Source: Opitutus terrae PB90-1 | GTDB taxonomy: Bacteria; Verrucomicrobiota; Verrucomicrobiia; Opitutales; Opitutaceae | NCBI RefSeq assembly: GCF_000019965.1 | Contig: NC_010571.1 | Span: 3,419,001-3,483,000 of the forward strand | Reading direction: 5' to 3' | Length of the DNA: 64,000 nucleotides | Part shown: piece by piece, positions 8,342 to 17,753 of the stretch | Layout: every line of letters starts with the position of its first letter | How positions within the stretch are numbered: the first letter of the stretch is position 1 | Notes under the pieces: model-generated | What the model saw: the letters and a program-made list of their open reading frames with translations, nothing else | What the model was told of the DNA's origin: nothing | The model's database searches: none | Translations under genes and position numbers: made by a program

Positions 8342-9433
8342 ATGACGATTGCTTCGCTCCTCGATTCGCCTTCGGAGCTCACCGACACGGTGAGCAGCAA
8401 GACCGCGGTCGTGCTGATGACGCGGATCCGCTTGGCGCGGAACGTGGCGGGAAACCACTTCCCCGGCTGGGCCAAGCCGGCGCAGCGGGCGCAGACTTAC
8501 GGTTTGTGCCGCGACGCGGTGCTCGCGACGACGGCCATGAAGAAGAGCCTGGCGGTGGAGATCGGCGATCTCAGCGAGCTCGAGAAGCAGATTCTCGTCG
8601 AGCGGCACTTGATCAGTCGCGAACTGAGCGGCGGCAAGAACGGTTCAGGCGTGGTGATCAGCAAGGACCAGTGCTTTTCGGTGATGATCAACGAGGAGGA
8701 TCACCTGCGCATTCAGGTGCTGCGGGCGGGCTTCCAGCTGAAGAAAGCGTGGAGCGCGATCAACGAGCTCGATACGGCGATCGAGGATCGGCTGGACTAT
8801 GCATTTTCTCCGTCGCTGGGTTATCTGACCGCGTGCCCGACCAACATCGGCACCGGCTTGCGCGCCTCGGCGATGATGCACCTGCCGGCCTTGGTTATCG
8901 CGAACCAGATGGAGAAGGTGGTGCGCGCGGTCAACCAGCTGGGCATGGTGGTGCGCGGACTGTTCGGCGAAGGCTCGGACGCCAGCGGCAGCATTTTCCA
9001 GATCTCCAATCAGACGACACTCGGCGAGTCGGAGGATGAGATCATCAAGCGGCTCGGGAGCGTGCTGACGTCGATCGTCGAGCACGAGCTGAACGCGCGC
9101 CAGAAGCTGATCGAGGCGGACCGTGGCAAACTGTTCGACAAGATCGGCCGCGCCTACGGCATCCTGCAGAACAGCCACGTGCTGAGCTCGGGCGAGGCGA
9201 TGAACCTGCTCTCGCTGCTCCGGCTGGGTGTCGACCTGCACATTTTCCCGGAAGAGAACCGCGCGACGATCGACCGGCTGTTCATCGAGGCGCAGCCGGG
9301 GCATCTGCAGCACGCGCAGAAGGGCGAGTTCGAGCCCAACCAGCGCGATCTGCTGCGGGCGGGCCGACTCCGCACGGAGTTTGCCAATTTCCCGCAACCC
9401 AACTTTACTTTCACGACCGACGGGTCGAATTAA
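8342..9433 (+). CDS. mcsB: Protein arginine kinase McsB
   Basis: An ATP:guanido phosphotransferase-fold enzyme that phosphorylates arginines in proteins, marking them for ClpC. The 363-residue product has TRIRLARNVAG for nucleotide binding, NEEDHLRIQ, the catalytic-Cys segment CPTNIGTGLRAS and GSIFQISNQTTLG. I start it at ATG 8342 (MTIASLLDSP). An open frame extends upstream into mcsA but reads mcsA-overlapping sequence. It lies between mcsA and clpC, which strongly supports McsB over a metabolic guanidino kinase. Confidence 0.9.
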   Translation: MTIASLLDSPSELTDTVSSKTAVVLMTRIRLARNVAGNHFPGWAKPAQRAQTYGLCRDAVLATTAMKKSLAVEIGDLSELEKQILVERHLISRELSGGKNGSGVVISKDQCFSVMINEEDHLRIQVLRAGFQLKKAWSAINELDTAIEDRLDYAFSPSLGYLTACPTNIGTGLRASAMMHLPALVIANQMEKVVRAVNQLGMVVRGLFGEGSDASGSIFQISNQTTLGESEDEIIKRLGSVLTSIVEHELNARQKLIEADRGKLFDKIGRAYGILQNSHVLSSGEAMNLLSLLRLGVDLHIFPEENRATIDRLFIEAQPGHLQHAQKGEFEPNQRDLLRAGRLRTEFANFPQPNFTFTTDGSN

Positions 9434-9444
9434 TCTTTTCGCAC

Positions 9445-11967
9445 ATGTCCCAAGAACCCATGAACAATTTCACGCCCCGCGCGCAGCAGGTGTTGGCACT
9501 TGCCCGCAAAGAGGCGGACCGTTTCCACCACAATTACGTGGGGACGGAGCACATCCTGCTCGGGCTGATCAAGCTCGGCCAGGGCGTCGCGGTGAGCGTG
9601 CTCCAGAAGATGGGGCTCGACTTGGAGACCGTGCGCTCGGCGGTCGAAAAGCAGGTCGGCACCGGCCAGGAGAGCAAGACGCAAGGCAGCATCCCTTACA
9701 CGCCGCGCGTGAAGAAGGTGCTCGCGCTCGCCGGCAAGGAAGCGAAGACGCTGAATCATTCCTACGTGGGCACCGAGCACATCCTGCTCGGTCTGCTCCG
9801 TGAAGGCGAGGGCGTGGCCGCGCGCGTGCTCAAGTCGCTCGACATCGACATCGAGCGCACCCGCAACGAAATTCTCCGCGAGCTCGATCCGCAGTTCTCC
9901 AGCAGCCAAAGCGGTGACGTGCCCGGCGAGGAAGCCGCAGCCGGCACGCCGCAGCGCAGCGGCGGCACCGAGGACAAAAAGGAAGTCAAGACCCCCGCGC
10001 TGAAGGCATTTGGTCGCGACCTCACCGATCTCGCGCGCAAGGGCGAGATGGATCCGGTCGTCGGGCGGAAGAACGAGATCCGCCGCGTGATCCAGATTCT
10101 CTGCCGCCGCACCAAGAACAACCCGGTGCTGATCGGCGAAGCCGGCGTGGGCAAAACCGCCATCGTCGAGGGGCTTGCGCAGGAAATCGCCGCCGGCGCC
10201 GTGCCGGAGATTCTGCTCGAGAAGAAAGTCATCACCCTTGATCTCGCGCTAATGGTCGCCGGCACGAAATACCGCGGCCAGTTCGAAGAGCGGATCAAGG
10301 CAGTGATGGACGAAATCCGCCGCGCGAAGAACGTCATCCTCTTCATCGACGAGCTGCACACGATCGTCGGCGCGGGCGCCGCCGAGGGCGCGATGGATGC
10401 GTCGAACATCTTCAAGCCCGCGCTTTCGCGTGGTGAGCTGCAGTGTGTCGGCGCGACCACGCTCAACGAGTATCGGAAATACATCGAGAAGGACTCGGCG
10501 CTTGATCGCCGCTTCCAGTCCGTCAAGGTCGAGGCCCCGTCGGTCGACGACACGATCCTGATCCTGAAGGGCATCCGCTCGAAGTATGAGGATCACCACA
10601 AGGCGATCTTCACCGACAAGTCGATCGAGTCGGCCGCGAAGCTTTCGGACCGCTACATCACCGGACGTTTCCTGCCCGACAAGGCGATCGACGTCATGGA
10701 CGAAGCCGGCTCGCGCGCGCGCATCGGCGCGCTGACGCGTCCGCCGTCCGTCGAGAACCTGACGAAGGAGATCGAGCAGGTCTGCGCGTCGAAGGAAAAG
10801 GCCATCAGCGAACAGCATTTTGAAGAAGCCGCCCGCTACCGCGACCAGGAGAAGCAGCTCCGGCTCAAGCAGGAGCAGATCACCGAGGAGTGGAAGAAGG
10901 CGCGCGAAGAAAAGCGCGTGACGATCGACGAGGACCTGATGATGCAGGTGGTCGCCGACTGGACGGGCATTCCGCTCAGCCGGATGGAGAAGAAGGAGAG
11001 CGAGAAGCTGCTCGCGATGGAGACGGAGCTTCAAAAGACCGTCATCGGCCAGGAGCTGGCGGCGGTTGCCGTCGCGCGTGCGCTACGCCGCTCGCGAGCG
11101 GACCTGAAGGATCCGCGCCGGCCGATCGGCTCGTTCATGTTCGTCGGCCCGACGGGTGTCGGCAAGACGATGATGGCGAAGCAGCTCGCCTCGCAGATGT
11201 TCGGCAACCAGGACGCGCTCATCCAGATCGACATGTCGGAATACATGGAAAAATTCGCCGTGTCCCGACTGGTCGGCTCGCCTCCGGGCTATGTCGGCTA
11301 CGACGAAGGCGGCCAGCTCACCGAAGCGGTGCGCCGTCGGCCCTACGCGGTGATCCTGTTCGACGAAGTCGAGAAGGCGCATCCGGACGTGATCCAGATT
11401 CTCCTGCAGATTCTCGAAGACGGACGGCTGACCGATTCGCTGGGTCGCACGGTCGATTTCCGGAATACGATCATCATCATGACGAGCAACGTGGGTGCGC
11501 AGCTCCTGCAGCGGCAGACCTCGATGGGTTTCGCGGCGGCGGCGGCGGCGTTCAACGATGCCGAAAAGATGCGCGAGAAGGTGCTCGAGGAGGCGAAGCG
11601 GATCTTCAAGCCCGAGTTCCTCAACCGCATTTCGGACATCGTGTTCTTCCGCCCCTTGGCCAAGGAGGATCTCACCAAGATCGTCGAGCTCGAGACGGCG
11701 AATTTCGCCAAGCGGCTCGCCGAGCGGAAGATTGCACTCGAGTTCACGCCGGAGTCGAAGCTCCTGCTCATCGAGAAGGGCTACGACGAGAAATACGGTG
11801 CTCGTCCGCTGCGTCGCGCGGTCGAACACTATCTCGAAGACCCGCTCGCCGAGGCCTTGCTGCGCGGCGAGATCAAGGACGGCGAGCCGGTGATCGTCGA
11901 TCGCGAAGGCGACAAGCTGATCTTTAAGCAAAAGGCTCCCGCCGCTGACAGCGGCGTGGCGCCCTGA
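9445..11967 (+). CDS. clpC: ATP-dependent Clp protease ATPase subunit ClpC
   Basis: An AAA+ unfoldase that feeds substrates, including arginine-phosphorylated ones, to ClpP. The 840-residue protein has two Clp_N repeats (about residues 5-145) and ATPase 1 with Walker [10 protein letters not shown] and Walker B ILFIDE. A UVR-containing middle domain follows ([20 protein letters not shown]). ATPase 2 has Walker [13 protein letters not shown] and a loop with SMGF that fits the ClpP-contact tripeptide. The middle UVR motif distinguishes ClpC from ClpA and ClpB. It is the third gene of the mcsA-mcsB-clpC unit, 11 nt after mcsB, and ends at a terminator. clpP is not in the window. Confidence 0.93.
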   Translation: MSQEPMNNFTPRAQQVLALARKEADRFHHNYVGTEHILLGLIKLGQGVAVSVLQKMGLDLETVRSAVEKQVGTGQESKTQGSIPYTPRVKKVLALAGKEAKTLNHSYVGTEHILLGLLREGEGVAARVLKSLDIDIERTRNEILRELDPQFSSSQSGDVPGEEAAAGTPQRSGGTEDKKEVKTPALKAFGRDLTDLARKGEMDPVVGRKNEIRRVIQILCRRTKNNPVLIGEAGVGKTAIVEGLAQEIAAGAVPEILLEKKVITLDLALMVAGTKYRGQFEERIKAVMDEIRRAKNVILFIDELHTIVGAGAAEGAMDASNIFKPALSRGELQCVGATTLNEYRKYIEKDSALDRRFQSVKVEAPSVDDTILILKGIRSKYEDHHKAIFTDKSIESAAKLSDRYITGRFLPDKAIDVMDEAGSRARIGALTRPPSVENLTKEIEQVCASKEKAISEQHFEEAARYRDQEKQLRLKQEQITEEWKKAREEKRVTIDEDLMMQVVADWTGIPLSRMEKKESEKLLAMETELQKTVIGQELAAVAVARALRRSRADLKDPRRPIGSFMFVGPTGVGKTMMAKQLASQMFGNQDALIQIDMSEYMEKFAVSRLVGSPPGYVGYDEGGQLTEAVRRRPYAVILFDEVEKAHPDVIQILLQILEDGRLTDSLGRTVDFRNTIIIMTSNVGAQLLQRQTSMGFAAAAAAFNDAEKMREKVLEEAKRIFKPEFLNRISDIVFFRPLAKEDLTKIVELETANFAKRLAERKIALEFTPESKLLLIEKGYDEKYGARPLRRAVEHYLEDPLAEALLRGEIKDGEPVIVDREGDKLIFKQKAPAADSGVAP

Positions 11968-11997
11968 ACAAAACGAGCGACTACCCGTCGCCCCGCG

Positions 11998-12042
11998 GAG
12001 CCCCGCCCCCTGAGATCAACGGGAGCGGGGTTTCCTGTTTTT
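11998..12042 (+). terminator. Rho-independent terminator after clpC
   Basis: AGCCCCGC (around 11999-12006) pairs with GCGGGGTT (12025-12032), with inner CCC/GGG pairing, followed by TTTCCTGTTTTT. It lies about 30 nt after the clpC stop and fits the end of the mcsA-mcsB-clpC transcript. Confidence 0.75.
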
Positions 12043-12073
12043 GAGCTGAGAGCGGAGAGGCTAGAGCGAAGAA
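12043..12073. repeat. Four-heptad array, GAGNNNA type
   Basis: Consecutive 7-nt units GAGCTGA, GAGCGGA, GAGGCTA and GAGCGAA begin right after the clpC terminator. They share unit length and number with arrays in prfC and uvrA. Confidence 0.6.
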
Positions 12074-12098
12074 CGGGAGAGATGAAGTGAGCGGTCTT

Positions 12099-12124
12099 GT
12101 GGCGCGGGCGTCTCGCCCGTGCCA
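12099..12124. repeat. Palindromic GC-rich repeat
   Basis: Core GGGCG-TCT-CGCCC within GTGGCGCGGGCG and CGCCCGTGCCA. It lies between the convergent clpC and LysR genes. It is nearly the same as the arms of the repeat inside uvrA at 47881-47953. Confidence 0.65.
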
Positions 12125-12132
12125 AGCCATCG

Positions 12133-13032
12133 CTACGCACGGGCGACCTTGAGGAAGGCAGCCAGTGCAGGATCGGGTTCCGGCGACGTGCGCCAGCCGA
12201 GGACGAGCCGGCTTTCCGGCGCGGGACCGCTCAGCGTGCGAAACGCCACGTCACCCGGCAGGTGGCGGGCTTCGGACGGAGTCATGAACGTGGCGCCCAG
12301 TCCGGCGCGGACCAACCCTATGCCGTTGGCCCGCGGCCATACTTCGTCGACGATTCGCGGGGTGATCCCGGCGGCGCGGCACGCTGCGAGGATCCGATCG
12401 TAGAATCCGGGATTATGGGAACGTGGGAAAAGCACGAAGGGCGTATCGGCGAGATCGCGCAGCTCGAGCTTTGCCTTTCTCGCCAGCCGGTGCGCCGGCG
12501 GGAGCAGGATACCATTGCGTTCACGTAGCAACTCGTGGGTGCGCAACCCGGGTGTCGGCGCGTCGGGATGGAAGAAACCGCAACTTAGCTCGCCGGCCTG
12601 CAGCGCGGCGAGTTGGGTGGAAGTGGGCGATTCGTTCAGCTCCACGCGGACGCCGGGAAATTGCTGGCTGAACTGGCGCAGGATGCCAGGCAGGACGGTC
12701 GCCATCGCGAGACCGGTGAAGGCGATGCTAATGTGCCCGACCTGGCCGGATGACAGCGCATGGAGTTCGGCGGGAATCGCGGCGAGTCCACGGAGGATCG
12801 GCTCGATCCGCTCGAGCAGGAGCTGGCCGGCCGGAGTGACTTCCACCCCGCGACGCGTGCGATTTAGCAGGTCTGCACGGAGCGCGGCCTCAAGTTGCGC
12901 AATGGCGCGACTCAGTGCTGGCTGCGCCACCGCGAGCGTCTCGGCGGCCTTGCGGAAATGCAGCTGCCGCGCGACCTCACGGAAGTAGATCAGGTGGCGC
13001 AGCTCAAAGGGGAAGTCGTAGTCGCGGGGCAT
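12133..13032 (-). CDS. LysR-family transcriptional regulator
   Basis: A 299-residue regulator. The N-terminal winged helix-turn-helix is typical (LRHLIYFREVARQLHFRKAA, then VAQPALSRAIAQLEAAL). The remainder is a LysR substrate-binding domain with VGHISIAFTGLA. I start it at ATG 13032 (MPRDYDFPFELRHL), because upstream residues encode a repeat-derived ETRNPNPKLQTE stretch. It is transcribed away from leuC. A dyad with T-N11-A form lies between them, so it may control itself and leuCD. The inducer is unknown. Confidence 0.88.
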   Translation of the reverse strand: MPRDYDFPFELRHLIYFREVARQLHFRKAAETLAVAQPALSRAIAQLEAALRADLLNRTRRGVEVTPAGQLLLERIEPILRGLAAIPAELHALSSGQVGHISIAFTGLAMATVLPGILRQFSQQFPGVRVELNESPTSTQLAALQAGELSCGFFHPDAPTPGLRTHELLRERNGILLPPAHRLARKAKLELRDLADTPFVLFPRSHNPGFYDRILAACRAAGITPRIVDEVWPRANGIGLVRAGLGATFMTPSEARHLPGDVAFRTLSGPAPESRLVLGWRTSPEPDPALAAFLKVARA

Positions 13033-13043
13033 GAAAGCGTCGC

Positions 13044-13083
13044 TTTCGGTTTGGAGTTTCGGGTTTGGATTCCGCGTTTCAGG
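13044..13083. repeat. Heptad-like array, TTTGGAG/TTTCGGG type
   Basis: Units TTTCGG, TTTGGAG, TTTCGGG, TTTGGAT, TCCGCG and TTTCAGG follow one another directly upstream of the LysR start codon. The unit length is the same as in the arms around the four-helix-bundle gene (24840-25287), with a different unit sequence. Confidence 0.5.
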
Positions 13084-13129
13084 GGAGGGGCGCGTGCCAG
13101 CCCTCGCTCGGGAGTCAGGTGAGGATAAT

Positions 13130-13148
13130 TGATGCCGTTTAGGCATCA
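13130..13148. promoter_or_regulatory. Candidate LysR operator between LysR gene and leuC
   Basis: The perfect dyad TGATGCC-GTTTA-GGCATCA contains a T-N11-A core (TGCC...GGCA), the form LysR-type regulators bind. It lies about 100 nt upstream of the LysR start and 80 nt upstream of leuC. TATAGT at 13191-13196 could be the leuC -10 box. No strong -35 is visible, as expected for an activated promoter. Confidence 0.45.
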
Positions 13149-13229
13149 CAGCTAGCGAAAGAAGTATTTCCGGTTATGGCAAGGTTCAGGTATAGTCGGC
13201 GCTCAATTTCCGAACCCCGCACCCTGCCC

Positions 13230-14648
13230 ATGGCGAAATCACTCTTCCAGAAAGTCTGGGACGCTCACACCGTCCGCAAACTGGCCAATGGCCAGACTCA
13301 GTTGCTCATCGGCACGCACCTCATCCACGAGGTCACGAGCCCGCAGGCGTTTGGAATGCTGCGGGACCTCGGACTGAAGGTCGCATTTCCGCAGCGCACC
13401 TTCGCCACGGTCGACCACATCGTTCCGACGGATCAGGTCGTGGAACCCTACCGCGATCCGCTCGCGCAAGCGATGATGGACGAGCTGCGGAAAAACTGTG
13501 CCGAATTCGGCATCACGTTCTTCGATCGCTCGACGGGCAAGCAGGGCATCGTCCACATCGTCGGGCCCGAACAGGGCATCACGCAGCCCGGCACGACGAT
13601 CGCGTGCGGCGACTCGCACACGAGTACGCATGGCGCGTTTGGGGCGATCGCCTTCGGCATCGGCACCAGCCAGGTGCGCGACGTGCTGGCGACGCAGACG
13701 ATGGCGCTGGGGCCGCTGAAGGTCCGCCGCATCGAGGTGAACGGGAAGCTGCGGCCCGGCGTCTACGCGAAGGACGTCATTCTCCACATCATCCGGACGC
13801 TCGGCGTGAATGGCGGCACCGGTTTCGCCTACGAGTATGCCGGCGAAGTGTTCGACCGGTTCTCAATGGAAGAGCGAATGACCGTCTGCAACATGTCGAT
13901 CGAAGGCGGCGCGCGCGTGGGCTATGTGAATCCGGACGACACGACGTTCACTTATCTGAAGGGCCGCCCCTACGCGCCCAAAGGCGCGGCGTGGGATGAA
14001 GCCGTGACACGATGGCGCGCCGTCGCGAGTGATTCCGGTTGCCGTTACGATGACGTGGTAAAGATCAACGCAGCCGACATCGCGCCCACCGTCACGTGGG
14101 GCATCAATCCGGGGCAGGGCATCTCGATCAACGAGCAGATTCCTGATCCGGCAAAAGCCACCGACGCCGACGAGAAGGCCAACATCGAAGAGGCGCTCGC
14201 CTACATGAAGCTGCAGCCCGGCGCGCCGATCAAGGGGACGAAGATCAACGTCGCGTTCCTGGGCTCGTGCACGAATGGCCGGCTGAGCGATTTCCAGGAG
14301 GTCGCGAAGTTCGTGAAGGGGAAGCGCGTGGCTGCCGGCGTGAAGGCGATCGCCGTCCCCGGCTCGCAGATCGTGGCCCTCCAGTGTGAAAAACTGGGGC
14401 TGGACAAGATTCTCAGCGAGGCGGGGTTCGAATGGCGCGCGGCGGGGTGCTCGATGTGTCTCGCGATGAATCCCGACAAGCTCATCGGCGACCAACTCTG
14501 CGCGAGTTCGTCGAACCGTAACTTCAAGGGCCGGCAGGGCAGCCCGACCGGCCGGACCATTCTGATGAGCCCGCTGATGGTCGCCGCCGCGGCGGTTACG
14601 GGACAAGTGGCCGATGCCCGCGAAGTGTTCGGCGTCAGCGCGAACTGA
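13230..14648 (+). CDS. leuC: 3-isopropylmalate dehydratase large subunit
   Basis: With LeuD it isomerises 2-isopropylmalate to 3-isopropylmalate in leucine synthesis. The 472-residue protein carries the aconitase-family 4Fe-4S cysteines in GSCTNGR and [10 protein letters not shown]. It also shows [20 protein letters not shown] and ends near [18 protein letters not shown]. The start is ATG 13230 ([11 protein letters not shown]). leuD follows 100 nt later, the gap being filled by an inverted repeat. LeuC is about 465-475 residues in most bacteria. Confidence 0.93.
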   Translation: MAKSLFQKVWDAHTVRKLANGQTQLLIGTHLIHEVTSPQAFGMLRDLGLKVAFPQRTFATVDHIVPTDQVVEPYRDPLAQAMMDELRKNCAEFGITFFDRSTGKQGIVHIVGPEQGITQPGTTIACGDSHTSTHGAFGAIAFGIGTSQVRDVLATQTMALGPLKVRRIEVNGKLRPGVYAKDVILHIIRTLGVNGGTGFAYEYAGEVFDRFSMEERMTVCNMSIEGGARVGYVNPDDTTFTYLKGRPYAPKGAAWDEAVTRWRAVASDSGCRYDDVVKINAADIAPTVTWGINPGQGISINEQIPDPAKATDADEKANIEEALAYMKLQPGAPIKGTKINVAFLGSCTNGRLSDFQEVAKFVKGKRVAAGVKAIAVPGSQIVALQCEKLGLDKILSEAGFEWRAAGCSMCLAMNPDKLIGDQLCASSSNRNFKGRQGSPTGRTILMSPLMVAAAAVTGQVADAREVFGVSAN

Positions 14649-14665
14649 ACTCACCCAAACCTTGG

Positions 14666-14729
14666 CCCGCGAATCACGCGAATCGACACGAATGCTTCTG
14701 AATTCGCGCTCATTCGCGTGATTCGCGGG
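14666..14729. repeat. Inverted repeat of tandem ATTCGCG units between leuC and leuD
   Basis: CCCGCGAATCACGCGAAT (14666-14683) is perfectly inverted at 14712-14729. Weaker pairing continues inward, so each arm holds about three ATTCGCGNN(N) units of 9-10 nt. It occupies most of the 100-nt gap between leuC and leuD. It could form a large hairpin in the leuCD mRNA. Confidence 0.8.
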
Positions 14730-14748
14730 CAGCTTCCTCCTTCCAAAA

Positions 14749-15354
14749 ATGGCTCTCGAAAAAATCACCCAGATCGCCGGACGCGCGGTGCACGTGCCGG
14801 GCAACGACATCGACACGGACCGCATCATTCCCGCGCGCTTCATGAAGTGCGTGACCTTCGACGGTCTCGGCGAATTTCTGTTCTACGACGTCCGCAAAAA
14901 CGCGGACGGCACGGACAAGCCGCACCCGCTCAACGAGCCGCGGTTCAAGGGCGCCTCGATTCTGCTGTCGGGTTCGAATTTCGGCTGCGGCTCGTCACGC
15001 GAGCATGCGCCGCAGGCGATCCAGAAATACGGACTCAAGGCCGTGATCGCGGAAAACTTTGCCGAGATCTTTTTTGGCAACAGCACGGGGCTCGGAATTC
15101 CATGCGTGTCCGCGAGCCGCGAAGACATCACGAAGATCGCGGCGGCCGTGGAGAAGGATCCGCAGACGCAGGTCGTGATCGATCTTGTGAAGCTGGAGGT
15201 TCGTTTCGCCGGCCAGAGTGTGAAGATCACGCAACGCGAATCGGCGCGGGATGCGCTGGTAAACGGACGCTGGGATCCGATTGGCGAATTGTTGGAAGGC
15301 CTGCCGACGGTGAAGCAGACCGCGGCAGCGCTACCGTATTTCGCGAACGCGTAA
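14749..15354 (+). CDS. leuD: 3-isopropylmalate dehydratase small subunit
   Basis: The swivel-domain partner of LeuC. The 201-residue protein has GNDIDTDRIIPARFMK near the N-terminus and the substrate-loop motif SGSNFGCGSSREHAPQA. It also has AEIFFGNSTGLGIPCV. Length is normal for LeuD. It is downstream of leuC in the same orientation, with an inverted repeat between them that may affect the ratio of the two subunits. Confidence 0.92.
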   Translation: MALEKITQIAGRAVHVPGNDIDTDRIIPARFMKCVTFDGLGEFLFYDVRKNADGTDKPHPLNEPRFKGASILLSGSNFGCGSSREHAPQAIQKYGLKAVIAENFAEIFFGNSTGLGIPCVSASREDITKIAAAVEKDPQTQVVIDLVKLEVRFAGQSVKITQRESARDALVNGRWDPIGELLEGLPTVKQTAAALPYFANA

Positions 15355-15371
15355 GCGAGTTGTCGGGTGGG

Positions 15372-16235
15372 CTACGGCACCGGACACATGATCCGGAGGC
15401 TGGCGGGACGGATCGCGAACTCGACGGTCCGGCCCGCCTCGTGAATTTCGCCGTCGGTGTGAAGGGGTCCGGGCGCTGGGCGTTCGACCACGAACCGGGT
15501 TCCGCGGCGATGCACGACGCCGCTGGCCCGATCGATCGTCCCCGAGAACAGCCGGAGCGTCAGCGGGAGAACGTTGAACCAAGTGGCAGCTGGTAGCGCG
15601 CAAAGGTCGAGTTGGCCGTCGTCCACGCGGGCGTGCGGCGCGATCAGGGCGTTGTTGCCGTATTGCGCGCTGTTCGCCACGGCGAGGGTGAACGCGTCGA
15701 CGTTTACCTGCGCATCGTCAGCGGTGATGGTGCACCGCTGCGAGTGGCATGCGTGCAATGTGCGCGCGCCGGTGCTCAGGTAGCGCAGAAAACCGCGGCG
15801 TTCGAGGCGGTTGAAGCGTGCGCCGAGTTCGGCTTCGAAGCCAAGTCCGGCGAGGTTGATAAACGGGTGGCCGTCCGCGACGCCCGTGTCGATCGGTCGC
15901 GGCCGCCCCGAGCAAAGGATTTCGAGCGAATGTGAGAGCGAGCCATGCAGCCCGAGGAAACGTCCCAGCCCATCGCCGGAGCCGCAGGGAATCAGCCCGA
16001 GCGTGGCTGGGGTGCCGATCAAGGCGGAGCCGACCTCGTTCATCGTGCCATCGCCACCCACCGCGACGATGAGCTCGCAGCCATCGTCGAGTGCGGTGGT
16101 AGCGAGGTCACGCGCGTGCCGTGGTCGCTCCGTCAGCACCACGGCGGCTCCCAGCTGCGCGGCGAACGCGCGCACGCCGGCGAGCACGCGATTCGCGCGA
16201 CCTGAACGGCGATTGACGATGAACCGGGTTCTCAC
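15372..16235 (-). CDS. Diacylglycerol kinase-family lipid kinase
   Basis: A 287-residue protein with a DAGK catalytic domain: FIVNRRSGRANR at the N-terminus, VAVGGDGTMNEV and CGSGDGLGRFLGL. The C-terminal domain is YegS/DgkB-like (INLAGLGFEAELG). It should phosphorylate a membrane lipid or sphingoid-like substrate with ATP. Its start is a GTG (16235) 45 nt after tyrS, so it may be co-transcribed with tyrS. It converges on leuD with only 17 nt between. The natural substrate cannot be read from the sequence. Confidence 0.82.
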   Translation of the reverse strand: MRTRFIVNRRSGRANRVLAGVRAFAAQLGAAVVLTERPRHARDLATTALDDGCELIVAVGGDGTMNEVGSALIGTPATLGLIPCGSGDGLGRFLGLHGSLSHSLEILCSGRPRPIDTGVADGHPFINLAGLGFEAELGARFNRLERRGFLRYLSTGARTLHACHSQRCTITADDAQVNVDAFTLAVANSAQYGNNALIAPHARVDDGQLDLCALPAATWFNVLPLTLRLFSGTIDRASGVVHRRGTRFVVERPAPGPLHTDGEIHEAGRTVEFAIRPASLRIMCPVP

Positions 16236-16280
16236 GGGCGAAGAATCACCGGGGCTCGCTCTTCGGGCACGGCGCCGAGC

Positions 16281-17558
16281 CTAGACGATCTTGACCACCG
16301 TGTAGGTGCGTTTGCCTTTGCGGAGCAGAAGATATTTGCCGAACAGCAACTCGCCGGTGGTGACCGCACGCGACGCTTCGCCGACGCGGGCATTGTTCAC
16401 GTAGATGCCACCACCGTCAATGTCCTTGCGGGCCTGGCCCTTCGAAGGCGCGAGCCCGGCGTGGACGAGCAGTTCGACGAGCGGTGCACCCGCGCCCGAG
16501 AGTTTGGCGGCTTCAAGTTCCTTGGTCGGGATCTCTCCGACGACGTCCTGAAACAGCGACTCGCTGATGCCGTCGAGCCCGCCGCCGAACATGATCTCGC
16601 TCGCACGGATCGCGTTGGCGCATTCCGTGTCGCCGTGCACCAACGTCGTTACGGCGCGGGCAAGCGCCTTTTGCGCGGCGCGGGCACCGGGGTTGGCTTT
16701 GAGGTCGGTATCAAGCGCGGTGATCTCCTCGGCCGAGAGGAAGGTCAGCACCTTGAGCAGCTTGATGACGTCGGCGTCCTCCGCCTGCACAAAGAACTGA
16801 TAGAACCGGTAGGGCGTCGTGCGTTTCGGATCGAGGTAGACCGCGCCGCTGGTCGATTTGCCGTATTTCGTGCCGTCGGATTTGGTGAGCAGCGGGAAGG
16901 TGAGGCCCCAGGCGGGCGCCCCGAGCTTTTTGCGGATCAGGTCGGTGCCCGCGGTGATGTTGCCCCACTGGTCCGTCGCGCCGACCTGGAGCTCGCAGTT
17001 CATCGTTTCGCGGAGGTGCAGAAAATCGTGCGCCTGCAGCAGCATGTAGCTGAACTCCGTGTAGCTGATGCCCGATTCGCTCTCGAGTCGCGCCCGCACG
17101 CTCTCTTTCGCGAGCATCGCGTTAACCGAAAAATGTTTTCCGACGTCGCGGAGGAACTCGAGGAAGCTGATGGGGGCCGTCCATGTGGAGTTGTCGACCA
17201 TCCGCGCTGGATTGGTCGTTGCGTCGAAATCAAGAAACCGGCCGAGCTGCTGCTTGATCGAGGCAATGTTGTGCGCGACTTGGTCGGGCGTGAGCAGGTT
17301 GCGCTCGGCGGAGCGGCCCGAGGGGTCGCCGACCATGCCCGTGGCGCCGCCGGCCAGCGCGATCGGGTGATGACCGTGCAACTGGAAGCGGCGCAGCGCG
17401 AGCAGCGGGACGAGGTTGCCCACGTGCAGCGAGTCGGCGGTAGGATCGAACCCGCAATACAGCGTCACCGGGCCTTGGCCGAGGCGCTGGGTGAGCGCCG
17501 CGAGGTCGGTGCAGTCGGCATACAAGCCGCGCCATTGCAGATCGTCGAGGATGGTCAT
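16281..17558 (-). CDS. tyrS: Tyrosyl-tRNA synthetase
   Basis: Charges tRNA-Tyr. The 425-residue class I synthetase shows YCGFDPTADSLHVGN (HIGH-type motif), the tRNA/substrate segment QLQVGATDQWGN-like (LQVGATDQWGN), and the KMSKS-type LLTKSDGTKYGKS. A C-terminal S4 RNA-binding domain ends the protein (LLRKGKRTYTVVKIV). I take ATG 17558 (MTILDDLQWRGL) as the start, although the frame stays open upstream to 17777 over poor coding sequence. It is divergent from the peroxiredoxin gene. Confidence 0.93.
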   Translation of the reverse strand: MTILDDLQWRGLYADCTDLAALTQRLGQGPVTLYCGFDPTADSLHVGNLVPLLALRRFQLHGHHPIALAGGATGMVGDPSGRSAERNLLTPDQVAHNIASIKQQLGRFLDFDATTNPARMVDNSTWTAPISFLEFLRDVGKHFSVNAMLAKESVRARLESESGISYTEFSYMLLQAHDFLHLRETMNCELQVGATDQWGNITAGTDLIRKKLGAPAWGLTFPLLTKSDGTKYGKSTSGAVYLDPKRTTPYRFYQFFVQAEDADVIKLLKVLTFLSAEEITALDTDLKANPGARAAQKALARAVTTLVHGDTECANAIRASEIMFGGGLDGISESLFQDVVGEIPTKELEAAKLSGAGAPLVELLVHAGLAPSKGQARKDIDGGGIYVNNARVGEASRAVTTGELLFGKYLLLRKGKRTYTVVKIV

Positions 17559-17753
17559 GGAGGGCGGAAGAGTAACGGTTCGGGGGCCGGACGGCGCAAA
17601 ACAAAACTTATCCGGAATTTGGCAAATACAGAAAGGAGGCTTCTTTCCGGAAAAACGGTTTGCGCGGGCGCCCGGCGCGCGTTCTACCTTTCGTTCGCGC
17701 GGCGCGTGACTTTCGTCACTGCGCGGGTTCTCCACACTCAACCTCCCAGATCC

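Noticed and set aside
17558-17753. T-box or other riboswitch upstream of tyrS
   Set aside because: AAGGAGG and TCCGGA sequences are present, but there is no T-box core or antiterminator structure.
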